64,000 nucleotides of DNA from positions 434,001-498,000 of the forward strand of contig NZ_SLWK01000001.1 of assembly GCF_004345615.1 (NCBI RefSeq). Direction: 5' to 3'. The notes under the pieces were generated by a model that was not told the DNA's origin, did no database searches, and worked only from the letters and a program-made list of their open reading frames with translations. Origin of the DNA: Natronoflexus pectinivorans (GTDB lineage: Bacteria > Bacteroidota > Bacteroidia > Bacteroidales > Marinilabiliaceae). Below are positions 29,161 through 38,767 of this stretch, one piece after another (the first letter of the stretch is position 1; each line of letters opens with the position of its first letter). The translations under genes were made by a program, and so were the position numbers.

Positions 29161-30222
29161 CTACTTCGTCAGAAACCTGTGAATACAGGAGTGCTTGTAA
29201 ACCTCTCCGGGTTTTAGAATAACCGAAGGGAAATGTGCATGATTTATTGAATCAGGGAAATGTTGGGTTTCAAGGCAGAAACCTTCATGCTTATTATAAA
29301 TATTTCCATGTTTTCCCTTCTCATTTTCCATCCAGTTTGAGGAATAGAACTGTATACCGGGCTGAGTTGTATGAATCTCCATTACCCTTCCACTTGCAGG
29401 ATCATGCGCAACAGCAGCCAAACCAATTTCTCCAACTCTGTTTTTTAAAATCCAATTATGATCATATCCACCAGCATTCTTCAATTGCACATCTTCTTTA
29501 AACAGATCCTCCCCGATGGACTTTGCCCTTGAAAAATCCATTGGAGTACCAGTAACTTTCAGAATTTCTCCGGTTGGTATCGATGTATCATCAACAGGGG
29601 TATAATAATCAGAATTAATCATCAACTGATGATCCAATGTTTTTCCTGAACCCTCACCGCCCAGATTGAAATATGAATGGCTGGCAAAATTGACCAAAGT
29701 GGTTTTATCTGTAGATGCTTCATAATCCAACACCAGCTCATTCTCCTCTGTTAACGTATATGTAACTTTAGCAGTAACATTACCCGGATAATTCTCTTCT
29801 CCATCCACAGAGAAATAAGTTAATACAACCTTATTTTCCGACAGACTCTCAACATCCCATACCACTTTATTGAAGCCTGTTACTCCACCGTGTAAATGGT
29901 TTGGACCATTATTAACGGCCATATTGTATACCTTGCCTTCTAACTCGAACTTTCCATTGGCAATTCTGTTGGCACAACGGCCGCAAATTACGCCCATGTA
30001 TGATCCATTACCATTGATGTAATCTTCTACATTGTCAAAGCCAAGTACTACATCAGCAAACTCACCCTTTTTATTTGGGGCATATATGCTTACGATTGTT
30101 GCCCCAAAGTTGGTAATTTGAGCAACCAAACCATTCTTGTTGCGAAGGGTAAACAAACTTGTTTTCTTTCCATTAACTGTTGCTTCAAACAGTTCTTCTT
30201 TAATGATATCAAATGTTTTCAT
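29161..30222 (-). CDS. galM: Aldose 1-epimerase (mutarotase)
   Basis: A 353-residue GalM-type mutarotase that interconverts alpha and beta anomers of galactose and other aldoses. Characteristic segments are TNFGATIVSIYAPN, CGRCANRIANGKF, the catalytic-His region NNGPNHLHGG, GYDHNW, and the catalytic Glu in CLETQHFPDS. Length fits the family. It follows galK on the minus strand after a 372-base gap filled with direct repeats, so the two may or may not share a transcript. In this setting it probably serves both galactose and arabinose from plant glycans. Confidence 0.93.
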   Translation of the reverse strand: MKTFDIIKEELFEATVNGKKTSLFTLRNKNGLVAQITNFGATIVSIYAPNKKGEFADVVLGFDNVEDYINGNGSYMGVICGRCANRIANGKFELEGKVYNMAVNNGPNHLHGGVTGFNKVVWDVESLSENKVVLTYFSVDGEENYPGNVTAKVTYTLTEENELVLDYEASTDKTTLVNFASHSYFNLGGEGSGKTLDHQLMINSDYYTPVDDTSIPTGEILKVTGTPMDFSRAKSIGEDLFKEDVQLKNAGGYDHNWILKNRVGEIGLAAVAHDPASGRVMEIHTTQPGIQFYSSNWMENEKGKHGNIYNKHEGFCLETQHFPDSINHAHFPSVILKPGEVYKHSCIHRFLTK

Positions 30223-30594
30223 CTGTTTATAATTTGTTTTTTATAGGCTCCCGAGGCCTCGGGAGAACTCGCCAATAATCATCCTCCTGTGTGAGAACTT
30301 TTTCTCATGGCTCGTTTCATATGTGTATAAAATTTGTTATTCCATCCCGAAGCCTCGGGAGAACTCGCCAAATAATCATTGGCTACGCGGATCTTCGATT
30401 CTTCTGTGTGTCAAAACGCTCTACATGGCTCGTTTTATAATCACTATTTTTCTAATGCTTTCGTCAACTAGCCAAAATTTTACAGGAATAAGCGAAGCAG
30501 ATCCAAGGGAAAGTAGACCCATCTGCAATCACAAATAATAGCACTTCCAGCAGCAAACGCTATCACAATATAGCGATTCTTTATGATAATTTTG
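30223..30594. repeat. Tandem ~90-bp direct repeat with palindromic heads
   Basis: Two diverged copies begin at 30248 and 30344. Each starts with a palindrome: CTCCCGAGGCCTCGGGAG at 30248-30265 is perfect, and the one at 30345-30360 has one mismatch. Each continues with AGAACTCGCCAA, TAATCAT, a TCTGTGTG/CCTGTGTG segment and ATGGCTCGTTT near 30308 and 30426. The same palindrome type recurs at 39903. The remainder of the galK-galM gap shows no gene. Confidence 0.75.
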
Positions 30595-31881
30595 CTAAAG
30601 ATCCACCTTAACAGCTCCTTTTTGCCTAATAAACAATTTATGACAGGCTCCTTCCCCAAAAACAGACTCAAGCGTTGTCACATATTTATCCAATAGATTT
30701 TTCGGAACAAAAGCCTGGATGGTACCTGCAAAACCACCGCCATGTACCCGCCATGCACCTTCGTCTTTAAGCACCAGGTTGCTTAAAGCCAAACCTAAGG
30801 AGACTCCCTGCTCCTCTATGTTATTCACCGGAAAGATATTCTGGTTATACATATACGAACTATAACCTGAATCCACCACCATCTTTAGAAAAGAGGCAAA
30901 ATCATTTTTTTCCAGGGCAGAAACCTGGTCAACAACTCTTTCATTATCACCCAGGAAATGAATGGCTCTTAATACGGCTCTGTCACTTATCTTTTTGCGA
31001 ATTTCCGGAATGGCGCCAAGCACCTTCTCCATCGATACTTTCCGAAGCACATCAGCACCAAAGTGTTGAGCTATTGATTTCATTTCAACTGGTATGGAAG
31101 CATATTCGTCATTCAAATCAGCGTGATTTCCTCCTGTATCTGTAATCACCAGAGCATATCCGGTTGAAGTAAAATCAAAATTCACTTTCTTTACCAGGGG
31201 ATTGGCAGGATCTTCAAAATCGATGGTAACAAGTCCTCCTACGGAACAAGCCGTTTGATCCATAAGGCCACATGGTTTACCAAAGTATGTATTCTCTGAA
31301 TATTGCCCTATGATGGCATTCTGAACAGGATCCAACTTCCCATTATTAAATAAATGGCTTATGATTGCTCCTATAAGCACTTCAAATGAAGCGGAAGAAC
31401 TCAAACCGGATCCTTTGGGAACTCCGCCGTCTATGCAAGCATTGAAGCCTCCAATCTCAAAACCAAGCTCTTTCATTTTCGCGCAAGTCCCCTTTATAAG
31501 TGATCCTGAAGTAAAGAATTCCTTCTCATTCGGCGACAAATCTGACAAATCAACCTCAAACTGCGGATATCCTTTGGAGAGGATACGTATGATATTTGTT
31601 CCATTCGGAGCAGCAACTGCAATATTATCAAGGTTTACAGCACCAGCAAGTACCCGCCCAAAATTATGGTCGGTATGATTACCGCCTATTTCAGTTCTTC
31701 CAGGAGAACTGAACAGCATTGCTTCATTTGCATTAAATGTAGTTTTAAACTCATTGATAAGTGAAGCGTAACGACCAGCCTGCATCTTCAATACAGCAGC
31801 GTCTTCGCCATATAATTCCTTAAGAAAGGGATTTTCATCAATATTTAACTTCTCAAGAATCTTTTCAATTTTTTCCATCAT
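30595..31881 (-). CDS. galK: Galactokinase (GHMP kinase family)
   Basis: A 428-residue kinase that makes galactose 1-phosphate from galactose and ATP. The galactokinase signature is GRTEIGGNHTDHNFG (a variant of GRxNxIGEH). The ATP-binding GHMP motif is PKGSGLSSSASFE, the catalytic-base region GLMDQTACSVGG, and motif 3 VHGGGFAGTIQAF. It lies after the araB terminator, so it is probably a separate transcript from the arabinose genes. The N-terminus is somewhat extended compared with E. coli GalK. Galactose released from xylan or arabinogalactan side chains is a likely source. Confidence 0.9.
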   Translation of the reverse strand: MMEKIEKILEKLNIDENPFLKELYGEDAAVLKMQAGRYASLINEFKTTFNANEAMLFSSPGRTEIGGNHTDHNFGRVLAGAVNLDNIAVAAPNGTNIIRILSKGYPQFEVDLSDLSPNEKEFFTSGSLIKGTCAKMKELGFEIGGFNACIDGGVPKGSGLSSSASFEVLIGAIISHLFNNGKLDPVQNAIIGQYSENTYFGKPCGLMDQTACSVGGLVTIDFEDPANPLVKKVNFDFTSTGYALVITDTGGNHADLNDEYASIPVEMKSIAQHFGADVLRKVSMEKVLGAIPEIRKKISDRAVLRAIHFLGDNERVVDQVSALEKNDFASFLKMVVDSGYSSYMYNQNIFPVNNIEEQGVSLGLALSNLVLKDEGAWRVHGGGFAGTIQAFVPKNLLDKYVTTLESVFGEGACHKLFIRQKGAVKVDL

Positions 31882-32103
31882 AATAATGCTTTAATAGTTG
31901 AAAAACCTGTTTTTCTGTAATTTATTTAACTAAACTTAAGTATTCGAATGAGTGACACTTCACAAAGAAAACGTTTTTTCACAACAAAACCTACTGGTAG
32001 GGTGTGGTAGGTGATTAAATCTTAAATAAATATGTTTTAAACAGTTAAGCAACAGTATTGTTTGCATTGTTTTTAGGAGACAGAAATCGTTTGATTCAAG
32101 AAT

Positions 32104-32138
32104 AAAAAAAATCCCCGTCATCGAACGGGGATTTTTAA
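32104..32138 (-). terminator. Intrinsic terminator of the arabinose operon
   Basis: A perfect stem has arms AATCCCCGT (ending 32118) and ACGGGGATT (starting 32125), a CATCGA loop, and a long run of A on the plus strand, which is a T run for the minus-strand transcript. It is 20 bases after the araB stop. Confidence 0.92.
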
Positions 32139-32157
32139 ACAATTTTTAATCAAATAA

Positions 32158-33825
32158 CTAAAGAGATTTCTCGGTGAACTCTCCTAATTTTTGATATTTT
32201 CTGTATATCTCATCATATTTCTGAGAATTAGCTGCATTTGGATAGTAGGTTTGTTCGAAACCTTTACCCATTGCTTTTTGAGCATCTTCAACTTTTTCAT
32301 ATACTCCTGCCACCACCGAAGCAAACATGGCCGCTCCAAATGCACAGGTCTGTTCAGTTCTGGCAACTTTAATTGGCATATTTAAAACATCGGCAAGAGT
32401 TTGCATCACGAAAGGAGATTTCTTAGCCACACCGCCCAAACCAATTATTTCTTTAATTTCAACACCCTCACGAGCAAACCTGTCAACAATCGCTTTTGAT
32501 CCGAAAGCTGTGGCTTCTACCAAGGCACGGAAAATACGGGGTGCAGATGATCCCAGTTTAAGTCCTGCTATGGAACCGGTAACTTCCTGACTTGCATCAG
32601 GGGTTCGACGACCATTCATCCAATCAACAGCAATGATGGTAGATTCCTCAACCGGAATCTTAATTGCTTCCTCAGCAAGTTTTGGAATTATAGCGTTTAC
32701 ACTCTCTTCAATAAGTTTTTCGCGGGTTTCGGCGTCAACAATAGAGGTTTCGGCGAGAATATTCTCCAAAGGCCAAGCCACTACCTTTTTAAACCATGCA
32801 TAAATATCACCAAAAGCCGATTGTCCGGCTTCCAAGCCAACATAGCCCGGAATAACTGATCCATCAACCTGACCGCAAATACCAGCAATCAGTTTGTCCC
32901 CGATCTGCTCATATGGAGCAATCATGATGTCACAAGTGGAAGTTCCGATGGCACGAGCAAGAACATTGGGGGTAACTTCTCCTCCTACAGCACCCATATG
33001 GCAGTCGAATGCACCCACACCAACGGCAACGTTGGTGTTAAGTCCTAATCTTTTTGCCCACTCTTCAGTAAGGTTTCCAACTTTTACATCACTGGTGTAA
33101 GTCTCGCGGAATAATCTTTGACGGTATCCAGCCAAAATAGGATCCAAAGCAGTTAGAAATTCCTCAGATGGCAAACCATCCCACTTCTCCAACCACATAG
33201 CCTTATGCCCTGCTGCACAACGACTGCGCACCACTTCTTCTGGTTTTTGTTTACCGGTAATTAAGGCAGGCATCCAATCACAGTGCTCTATCCACGAATA
33301 AGCAGCCTCGCGTACAGCTTTGTCTTCGCGTAAAACATGCAAAGCCTTAGCCCAAACCCACTCTGAAGAGTAAATTCCTCCTTCGTAAGCCGTGTAATCT
33401 ATCTCCCACTTTTTGCAAAGCTCATTTATTTCTGCAGCTTCTTTAACAGCAGTATGATCTTTCCAAAGTACAAACATGGCATTTGGATTCTCGGCAAACT
33501 GGGGCAACAATGCTAAAGGTGTTCCAGATTTATCAACAAATACGGGTGTACTTCCGGTGGTATCAAATGAGATCCCTACAACATTTTCAGCAACTCCGGC
33601 TCCTGCTTTTGCTAAGGAGTCTTTAATAATAAATTCCATTACCTCAATGTAATCAAGAGGATGTTGCCTATACTGATCCTTGGCAGGATCACAAAACTTA
33701 CCTTCAACCCACCTTGGGTAATGTTTTACTGATGTGGAAATTTCGTCTCCGGAAAGGGCATCCACGATAACAGCTCTCGCTGAATCGGAACCATAGTCCA
33801 GACCAATTACATATTTCTTTGACAT
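32158..33825 (-). CDS. araB: L-ribulokinase
   Basis: A 555-residue FGGY-family kinase, close to the usual AraB length (about 560). It phosphorylates L-ribulose in arabinose catabolism. The N-terminal phosphate-binding loop is GLDYGSDSARA. The middle holds the AraB-type segment FDCHMGAVGG. The FGGY C-terminal domain has the sugar-kinase pattern IIGLGGVAKKSPFVMQTLAD. It is the last gene of araA-transporter-araD-araB, 26 bases after araD and followed by a strong terminator. Confidence 0.95.
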   Translation of the reverse strand: MSKKYVIGLDYGSDSARAVIVDALSGDEISTSVKHYPRWVEGKFCDPAKDQYRQHPLDYIEVMEFIIKDSLAKAGAGVAENVVGISFDTTGSTPVFVDKSGTPLALLPQFAENPNAMFVLWKDHTAVKEAAEINELCKKWEIDYTAYEGGIYSSEWVWAKALHVLREDKAVREAAYSWIEHCDWMPALITGKQKPEEVVRSRCAAGHKAMWLEKWDGLPSEEFLTALDPILAGYRQRLFRETYTSDVKVGNLTEEWAKRLGLNTNVAVGVGAFDCHMGAVGGEVTPNVLARAIGTSTCDIMIAPYEQIGDKLIAGICGQVDGSVIPGYVGLEAGQSAFGDIYAWFKKVVAWPLENILAETSIVDAETREKLIEESVNAIIPKLAEEAIKIPVEESTIIAVDWMNGRRTPDASQEVTGSIAGLKLGSSAPRIFRALVEATAFGSKAIVDRFAREGVEIKEIIGLGGVAKKSPFVMQTLADVLNMPIKVARTEQTCAFGAAMFASVVAGVYEKVEDAQKAMGKGFEQTYYPNAANSQKYDEIYRKYQKLGEFTEKSL

Positions 33826-33851
33826 TTTCCTATCTTTTAATTTTTTATCGG

Positions 33852-34541
33852 TTACTTCTGCCCATAATAGGCGTTTGCTCCATGCTTACGTTCGAAATGT
33901 TTGGTTGTTAGAAGCGGATTCATAGACATATTTGGATTTACAGACTTTGCTACAAACGCCATTTTTGCAATCTGCTCCAATACAACACTATTATGTACTG
34001 CATCATGTGCATCTTTCCCCCAGGTGAATGGTGCATGATTTTTCACCAACACTCCTGGAATGTGCATCGGATTAATCTCACTAAATTTCTCAATGATAAC
34101 AGTACCGGTTTCCTTTTCATATGCACCTCCTGTAACTTCCTTCTCTGTCATATCCCGTGTACAAGGAATATCCCCCGCAAAATAATCGGCATGCGTAGTT
34201 CCAACAATTGGCAAATCCTTCCCGGCCTGCGACCACGCAGTGGCGTAGGTCGAATGCGTATGGACAATGCCTCCGATTTCAGGAAATGCTTTGTATAGTT
34301 CCAGATGTGTAGGAGTATCACTTGAAGGCCGTAAGTTTCCTTCCACAATGTTCCCCTCCAAATCCAGCACTACCATTTGGTCGTGGGTCATGTTATCATA
34401 TTCTACTCCACTTGGCTTTATCACCACAAGTCCGCTTTTTCTGTCGATAGCACTTACATTTCCCCATGTAAAAATAACCAATCCATATTTTACAAGATCA
34501 AGATTGGCTTTACACACATCTTGTTTCAATTTTTCAAGCAT
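33852..34541 (-). CDS. araD: L-ribulose-5-phosphate 4-epimerase
   Basis: A class II aldolase-fold epimerase of about 229 residues from the ATG at 34541, the family's normal length (231 in E. coli). The frame extends 51 bases upstream to a GTG, but that would add an unusual N-terminus. Zinc-binding and active-site segments are visible: [14 protein letters not shown] as [23 protein letters not shown] with its two histidines, and [13 protein letters not shown]. It converts L-ribulose 5-phosphate to xylulose 5-phosphate, feeding the pentose phosphate pathway. Confidence 0.95.
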   Translation of the reverse strand: MLEKLKQDVCKANLDLVKYGLVIFTWGNVSAIDRKSGLVVIKPSGVEYDNMTHDQMVVLDLEGNIVEGNLRPSSDTPTHLELYKAFPEIGGIVHTHSTYATAWSQAGKDLPIVGTTHADYFAGDIPCTRDMTEKEVTGGAYEKETGTVIIEKFSEINPMHIPGVLVKNHAPFTWGKDAHDAVHNSVVLEQIAKMAFVAKSVNPNMSMNPLLTTKHFERKHGANAYYGQK

Positions 34542-34650
34542 AACATTTGCTTTAAGTAAGTTTACAATCACCTGTTTAAACTTTAAACCCACTCATAAAG
34601 TTGATTCAAAACTCTTCACTTCCTAAGATCGCCTCTTTAATCAAATTAAG

Positions 34651-34689
34651 AACTGCATGGATTGTCATTACTGTTCAATCCACGCAGTT
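34651..34689 (-). promoter_or_regulatory. Intercistronic hairpin between transporter and araD
   Basis: A 14-bp stem has arms at 34651-34664 and 34676-34689. The single A/C mismatch on the plus strand becomes a G-U pair in the minus-strand RNA, so the fold fits that transcript. It lacks a clear T run after it, so it may stabilise or separate the flanking messages more than terminate them. Confidence 0.55.
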
Positions 34690-34713
34690 TCAGAATAATT
34701 GGCTTATCTCAAT

Positions 34714-36618
34714 TTACCAGAAATAAGCATAAAGGGCAACAATGATTACCACAATTCCCATGGCCATAGTAAAGAACACCTTATCGGTCTTTATTATGTC
34801 CGGATTGAAATCATATGCTTTATCATCCTGCAAAGTGCTTTTAGCATTTGTATACATAATAACAGCTAAAAACGTCATCATAGCTGTGGTCATAAATATT
34901 GAATTAAATCCCAGGTGCAGCATACCCATGCCAAACAGATTGGTTCCCCATAAAATTCCGGCAATAAAGGTAATACTGGCAAGAACTGCAAAAACATGTC
35001 CGGCGTTCATTTGCTTTCTAATGTTTTCAGGGCTCATAGGAGTTGCTTTCACTTTATGTTTGTCGGTCAACACCAAAGTAATTGACAAACCAACCAATAT
35101 GATAAATACATAACCCATGCGTATCATCCAGGGCAAATCAGGCAAAGCTAGTTTCATCAGAATACCGGTTGGAATGGTTGCAATGGTTGTCCACAATGCA
35201 GCCCGGTTGGTCGCTCTTTTCCACAAAACTCCCATACCAAACACTGCTACTACCCCAGGATAAATAAACCCTGTATATTCCTGGATATACTGAAATGCCT
35301 GATCAAGTCCACCTAATAAAGGTCGCGCAGCCACAATGGCAATAGCAAGAGCAACGAAAGCAGCAAAACGTCCGATACGAACCAGCTGGCGCTCACTTGC
35401 ATTCTTGTTGATCAAAGTTTTATATATATCAAGCGTAAAGATGGTGGATGTAGAGTTCAGCAAGGATGCAAGAGAAGAAATTACTGCAGCAACCAATGCA
35501 GCAAAGGCCAGACCCCTGATACCAATAGGTGCAAAATTTCTAAGAAGCCATGGATAGGCATCATCTGAAATAGCAACCTCACCAGCCAGAAGTGTTGAAT
35601 CGCCCATCTGGTTGATAAATGCCAAAGACCCATCAGCTGTCTCTACAGACATCCCATGTATGACATATGCAGTTATACCTGGTATAATAACAATAATTGG
35701 AATTAAAATTTTTAGATATGCCGCAAAGAGCAATCCACGTTTGGCTTCCTTAAGGTTTTTAGCAGCCAATCCTTTTTGAATGATAAATTGATTAAAACCC
35801 CAGTAACCAATATTGGTAAGCCACATGGCACCAAATATAACGGCCAGACCCGGCAGATTCAGAAAAGAATCACGAGTACCTTCAGAATCACTAATAATCA
35901 TATTAAAGTGAGTGTCTGACTCACTTCCTCTAATCTGATTAAGAACAACCCTGAAACCTTCAAAAGCAGATTTTCCATCACCGGCTACCGCATCCAAAGC
36001 AAACCATGCAGTGATAAGTCCTCCAAAGATTAGGAAAAACACTTGTACAATGTCTGTCCATGCAACTGATTTCATACCTCCGTATATGGAGTAGACTCCG
36101 GCAAATATCAACAATCCCGGAACTCCATAAAGAATTGGAACCCCCAGAATCTGATTCATGGCAAGGGCTCCAAGCCAGGCAACAGACGTCAGGTTAACAA
36201 ATACATAAACCAACAGCCAAAAAAACGAGAAAAAGAAACTTACACCAGAGCCGTATCTTTCTCTGGCGAACTGGGGCATGGTAAATATCTTTTTATCCAG
36301 CATTTGGGGAAGCAAATACTTGGCAACCAATATCAATACAATGGCAGCAATCCATTCATATGCAGCCATCCCAAGTCCAATTGCATAACCAGACCCGGAC
36401 ATCGCAATAAAGTGTTCAGCAGAAATATTTGCAGCAATCAAGGAGGCTCCAATAGCCCACCATGATAATGTTCCTCCTGCTAAAAAATAATCCTTGGAAT
36501 CCTTTTCCTCTCCCTTTTTTGTTCGTGAAATCCAAAGACCGATTCCCATAATAAGAGCAGCGTATGCTCCGAAAATCAGATAATCAATTGTTGTAAATCC
36601 CGCATTCATAAAAAACAT
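34714..36618 (-). CDS. Sodium/solute symporter (SSS family), probable arabinose transporter
   Basis: A 634-residue inner-membrane permease with about 14 hydrophobic helices. SSS-family features include DYFLAGGTLSWWAIGASLIAANIS, the segment GGMKSVAWTDIVQ in helix 6, and the sugar-transporter-type stretch GYWGFNQFIIQKGLAAKNL. It resembles the vSGLT/SglT sugar branch more than the proline branch. Placement between araA and araD makes L-arabinose the likely substrate, coupled to Na+. A second ATG three codons downstream (36609) could also be the start. Hairpins lie in both flanking gaps. Confidence 0.9.
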   Translation of the reverse strand: MFFMNAGFTTIDYLIFGAYAALIMGIGLWISRTKKGEEKDSKDYFLAGGTLSWWAIGASLIAANISAEHFIAMSGSGYAIGLGMAAYEWIAAIVLILVAKYLLPQMLDKKIFTMPQFARERYGSGVSFFFSFFWLLVYVFVNLTSVAWLGALAMNQILGVPILYGVPGLLIFAGVYSIYGGMKSVAWTDIVQVFFLIFGGLITAWFALDAVAGDGKSAFEGFRVVLNQIRGSESDTHFNMIISDSEGTRDSFLNLPGLAVIFGAMWLTNIGYWGFNQFIIQKGLAAKNLKEAKRGLLFAAYLKILIPIIVIIPGITAYVIHGMSVETADGSLAFINQMGDSTLLAGEVAISDDAYPWLLRNFAPIGIRGLAFAALVAAVISSLASLLNSTSTIFTLDIYKTLINKNASERQLVRIGRFAAFVALAIAIVAARPLLGGLDQAFQYIQEYTGFIYPGVVAVFGMGVLWKRATNRAALWTTIATIPTGILMKLALPDLPWMIRMGYVFIILVGLSITLVLTDKHKVKATPMSPENIRKQMNAGHVFAVLASITFIAGILWGTNLFGMGMLHLGFNSIFMTTAMMTFLAVIMYTNAKSTLQDDKAYDFNPDIIKTDKVFFTMAMGIVVIIVALYAYFW

Positions 36619-36632
36619 TTTTAGAACTAAAA

Positions 36633-36670
36633 CAGGTAAGCTGAGACTAAAATTATGTCTGACTTACCTG
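36633..36670 (-). promoter_or_regulatory. Intercistronic hairpin between araA and transporter
   Basis: Outer arms CAGGTAAG (36633-36640) and CTTACCTG (36663-36670) enclose inner arms AGAC and GTCT. On the minus strand the fold is followed by TTTTAG, so it may act as a partial terminator that lowers transcription after araA. Confidence 0.5.
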
Positions 36671-36681
36671 CTAGCATGAAG

Positions 36682-38181
36682 TTAAATACCTTTACTAAGA
36701 TGGTAGAATAAATCATTCCACTTCAATTCCTTTTTAAAATCTGAAATGGTCGTTTTATCGTCGATTAACAGAAACTCTATGCCTGCCATTTCTGCAAAGT
36801 CTTCCATACACTCCGCCGTAATAACCTGGCTAAAGGATGTGTGGTGTGCACCTCCCGCCAGAATCCATGCACCTGCACCTACTTCCAGGTTTGGCTTTGG
36901 AACCCATAGCGCACTGGCAACAGGTAATTTTGGCATAGGAGCATCCAGTGGCACAACTTCAACCTCATTAACAACAAGACGGAAACGGTTACCCATATCC
37001 ATAATAGATGCATTGATTGCACTGCCTGGACGAACAGTAAACGTTGAACGCACCGGATCGGCTTTTCCACCAATTCCCAATTGATGAATTTCAACTTTTG
37101 GTTTGTTTTCCGCAATTGACTCACAAACCTCAAGCATATGCGCACCCAATACTTTTGCTCCTGATGGATTAAAGTCATAAGTGTAATCTTCCATAAACGA
37201 AGTACCGCCTTCCAATCCTGTGGCCATAACTTTCATTGCTCTTACAAGTGCGGCGGTTTTCCAGTCGCCTTCTGCACCAAAGCCGTATCCATCAGCCATC
37301 AGACGCTGTACGGCAAATCCCGGTAACTGCTCTAAACCATTCAGGTCTTCAAATGTATCGGCAAAAGCTTTAAAACCTCCCTTTTCAAGGAAAGTACGCA
37401 GTCCGATCTCTATTTTTGCTGATTCACGTAACGAATCATGTTTCGCTCCTCCTTTTCGAAGTTCTGGCACAACATCGTACTTAGCTTCAATCTCCTCTGC
37501 CAATTTGGTTATATCAGACTCAGAAACAGCATTAACTTCCTTTACAAGATCACCAATTCCATATCCATGAACGGTGAAACCCAGACGGATTTGCGCTTCA
37601 ACTTTATCACCTTCTGTTACTGCAACATTTCTCATGTTGTCTCCGAATCGGGCGACTTTTAAGTTACGTAGCTCATTCCAGCCTGCTGCTGCACGAGTCC
37701 AGGTTCCGATTCTTTTTTGAACACCCTCTTCAGACCAATGGCCTACTACAACTTTACGTTGAATTCTTAGACGGCTACCAATAAAACCAAACTCTCTGTC
37801 GCCATGGGCTGCCTGGTTCAAATTCATGAAATCCATATCGATTTCTGACCAGGGAAGATCTTGGTTATACTGAGTATGAAGATGTAAAAAAGGCTTCTGT
37901 AAAGACATCAGACCAGATATCCACATTTTCGCAGGCGAAAATGTGTGCATCCAGGTGATGAGTCCCAGACAGTTCTTTGCATTGTTAGCTTCTATACACA
38001 CATTCAGAATTTCTTCCGCAGTTTTAACAACCGGCTTATATACAATTTTAACAGGTATATGAGCTGATTCATTTAAAGCTGCTGCAATGGCAGTAGAATT
38101 TGAAGCAACCTGTTCAAGGGTTTTTGGCCCGTATAAATGTTGACTTCCTGTTACAAACCAAACCTCAAGATGTTTAAGCAT
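36682..38181 (-). CDS. araA: L-arabinose isomerase
   Basis: A 499-residue enzyme, the family's normal length, converting L-arabinose to L-ribulose. Recognisable segments are [14 protein letters not shown] at the N-terminus, [29 protein letters not shown], the metal-binding region with [27 protein letters not shown], and [10 protein letters not shown]. It is the first gene of the arabinose operon, with a good promoter 58 bases upstream. It is separated from the transporter gene by a 63-base gap with a hairpin. Confidence 0.96.
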   Translation of the reverse strand: MLKHLEVWFVTGSQHLYGPKTLEQVASNSTAIAAALNESAHIPVKIVYKPVVKTAEEILNVCIEANNAKNCLGLITWMHTFSPAKMWISGLMSLQKPFLHLHTQYNQDLPWSEIDMDFMNLNQAAHGDREFGFIGSRLRIQRKVVVGHWSEEGVQKRIGTWTRAAAGWNELRNLKVARFGDNMRNVAVTEGDKVEAQIRLGFTVHGYGIGDLVKEVNAVSESDITKLAEEIEAKYDVVPELRKGGAKHDSLRESAKIEIGLRTFLEKGGFKAFADTFEDLNGLEQLPGFAVQRLMADGYGFGAEGDWKTAALVRAMKVMATGLEGGTSFMEDYTYDFNPSGAKVLGAHMLEVCESIAENKPKVEIHQLGIGGKADPVRSTFTVRPGSAINASIMDMGNRFRLVVNEVEVVPLDAPMPKLPVASALWVPKPNLEVGAGAWILAGGAHHTSFSQVITAECMEDFAEMAGIEFLLIDDKTTISDFKKELKWNDLFYHLSKGI

Positions 38182-38238
38182 AATTTCTTCTATTTAATTT
38201 GTTATAATATAATACATTGTTTTTTTAACAGGGGAAAT

Positions 38239-38270
38239 CAAATTTATTTTAAAGATTACACCCTGCCAAA
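38239..38270 (-). promoter_or_regulatory. Promoter of the arabinose operon
   Basis: On the minus strand, TTTG (38270-38267) and TAAATTTG (38246-38239) are separated by 20 bases, matching the Bacteroidota -33/-7 consensus TTTG and TAnnTTTG. The predicted start of transcription is near 38233, about 50 bases before the araA ATG. Confidence 0.65.
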
Positions 38271-38767
38271 AATGTTTTACTTACTGGTTATAAGTCACCC
38301 CGATTCCCTTTGGCCATCTTCATGATATACATCTCTTATAATGTGATCATTACTCCAGATTATAAGATCTCTGAAATGTTACAAACAGATCTTCTTCAGA
38401 CATGAAATGTATACATTGAAATAATTTTATAAAAGTAATTGCTACTTTTTTGAAAAACAAGAAAAAATTAAGAAATCATTCAAAATATTTTGATTGTTTA
38501 AATATAGTAACTATTACAATTATAACAACTCAGAGATTAAACTAAAAATCTGATTTGTCTGAATCAATAATAATATAGGCAATTTCAACTGCGTTTGACA
38601 ATCGAGGAGAGAATCATTAATCCATTGCCAATCGCACCACTTATGAATTAAATAACCTGGTGGTTCTTTTGATAAGTAAAGTATAAACTGTCTTTCATTC
38701 TAACCCAAACCCCTGATGGGTTTGGACAGACGTACAGTCGATCACTATTTACAGACACTCTTCAATC
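38271..38767. promoter_or_regulatory. Upstream region of araA with candidate operators
   Basis: No gene is seen. A perfect 12-bp palindrome AATGTATACATT lies at 38406-38417. A wider inverted repeat has arms AAGATCT (38364-38370) and AGATCTT (38387-38393). Either could bind an arabinose regulator, but no araR gene lies in the window and I do not know the binding motif. The rest is AT-rich with nothing clear. Confidence 0.4.
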
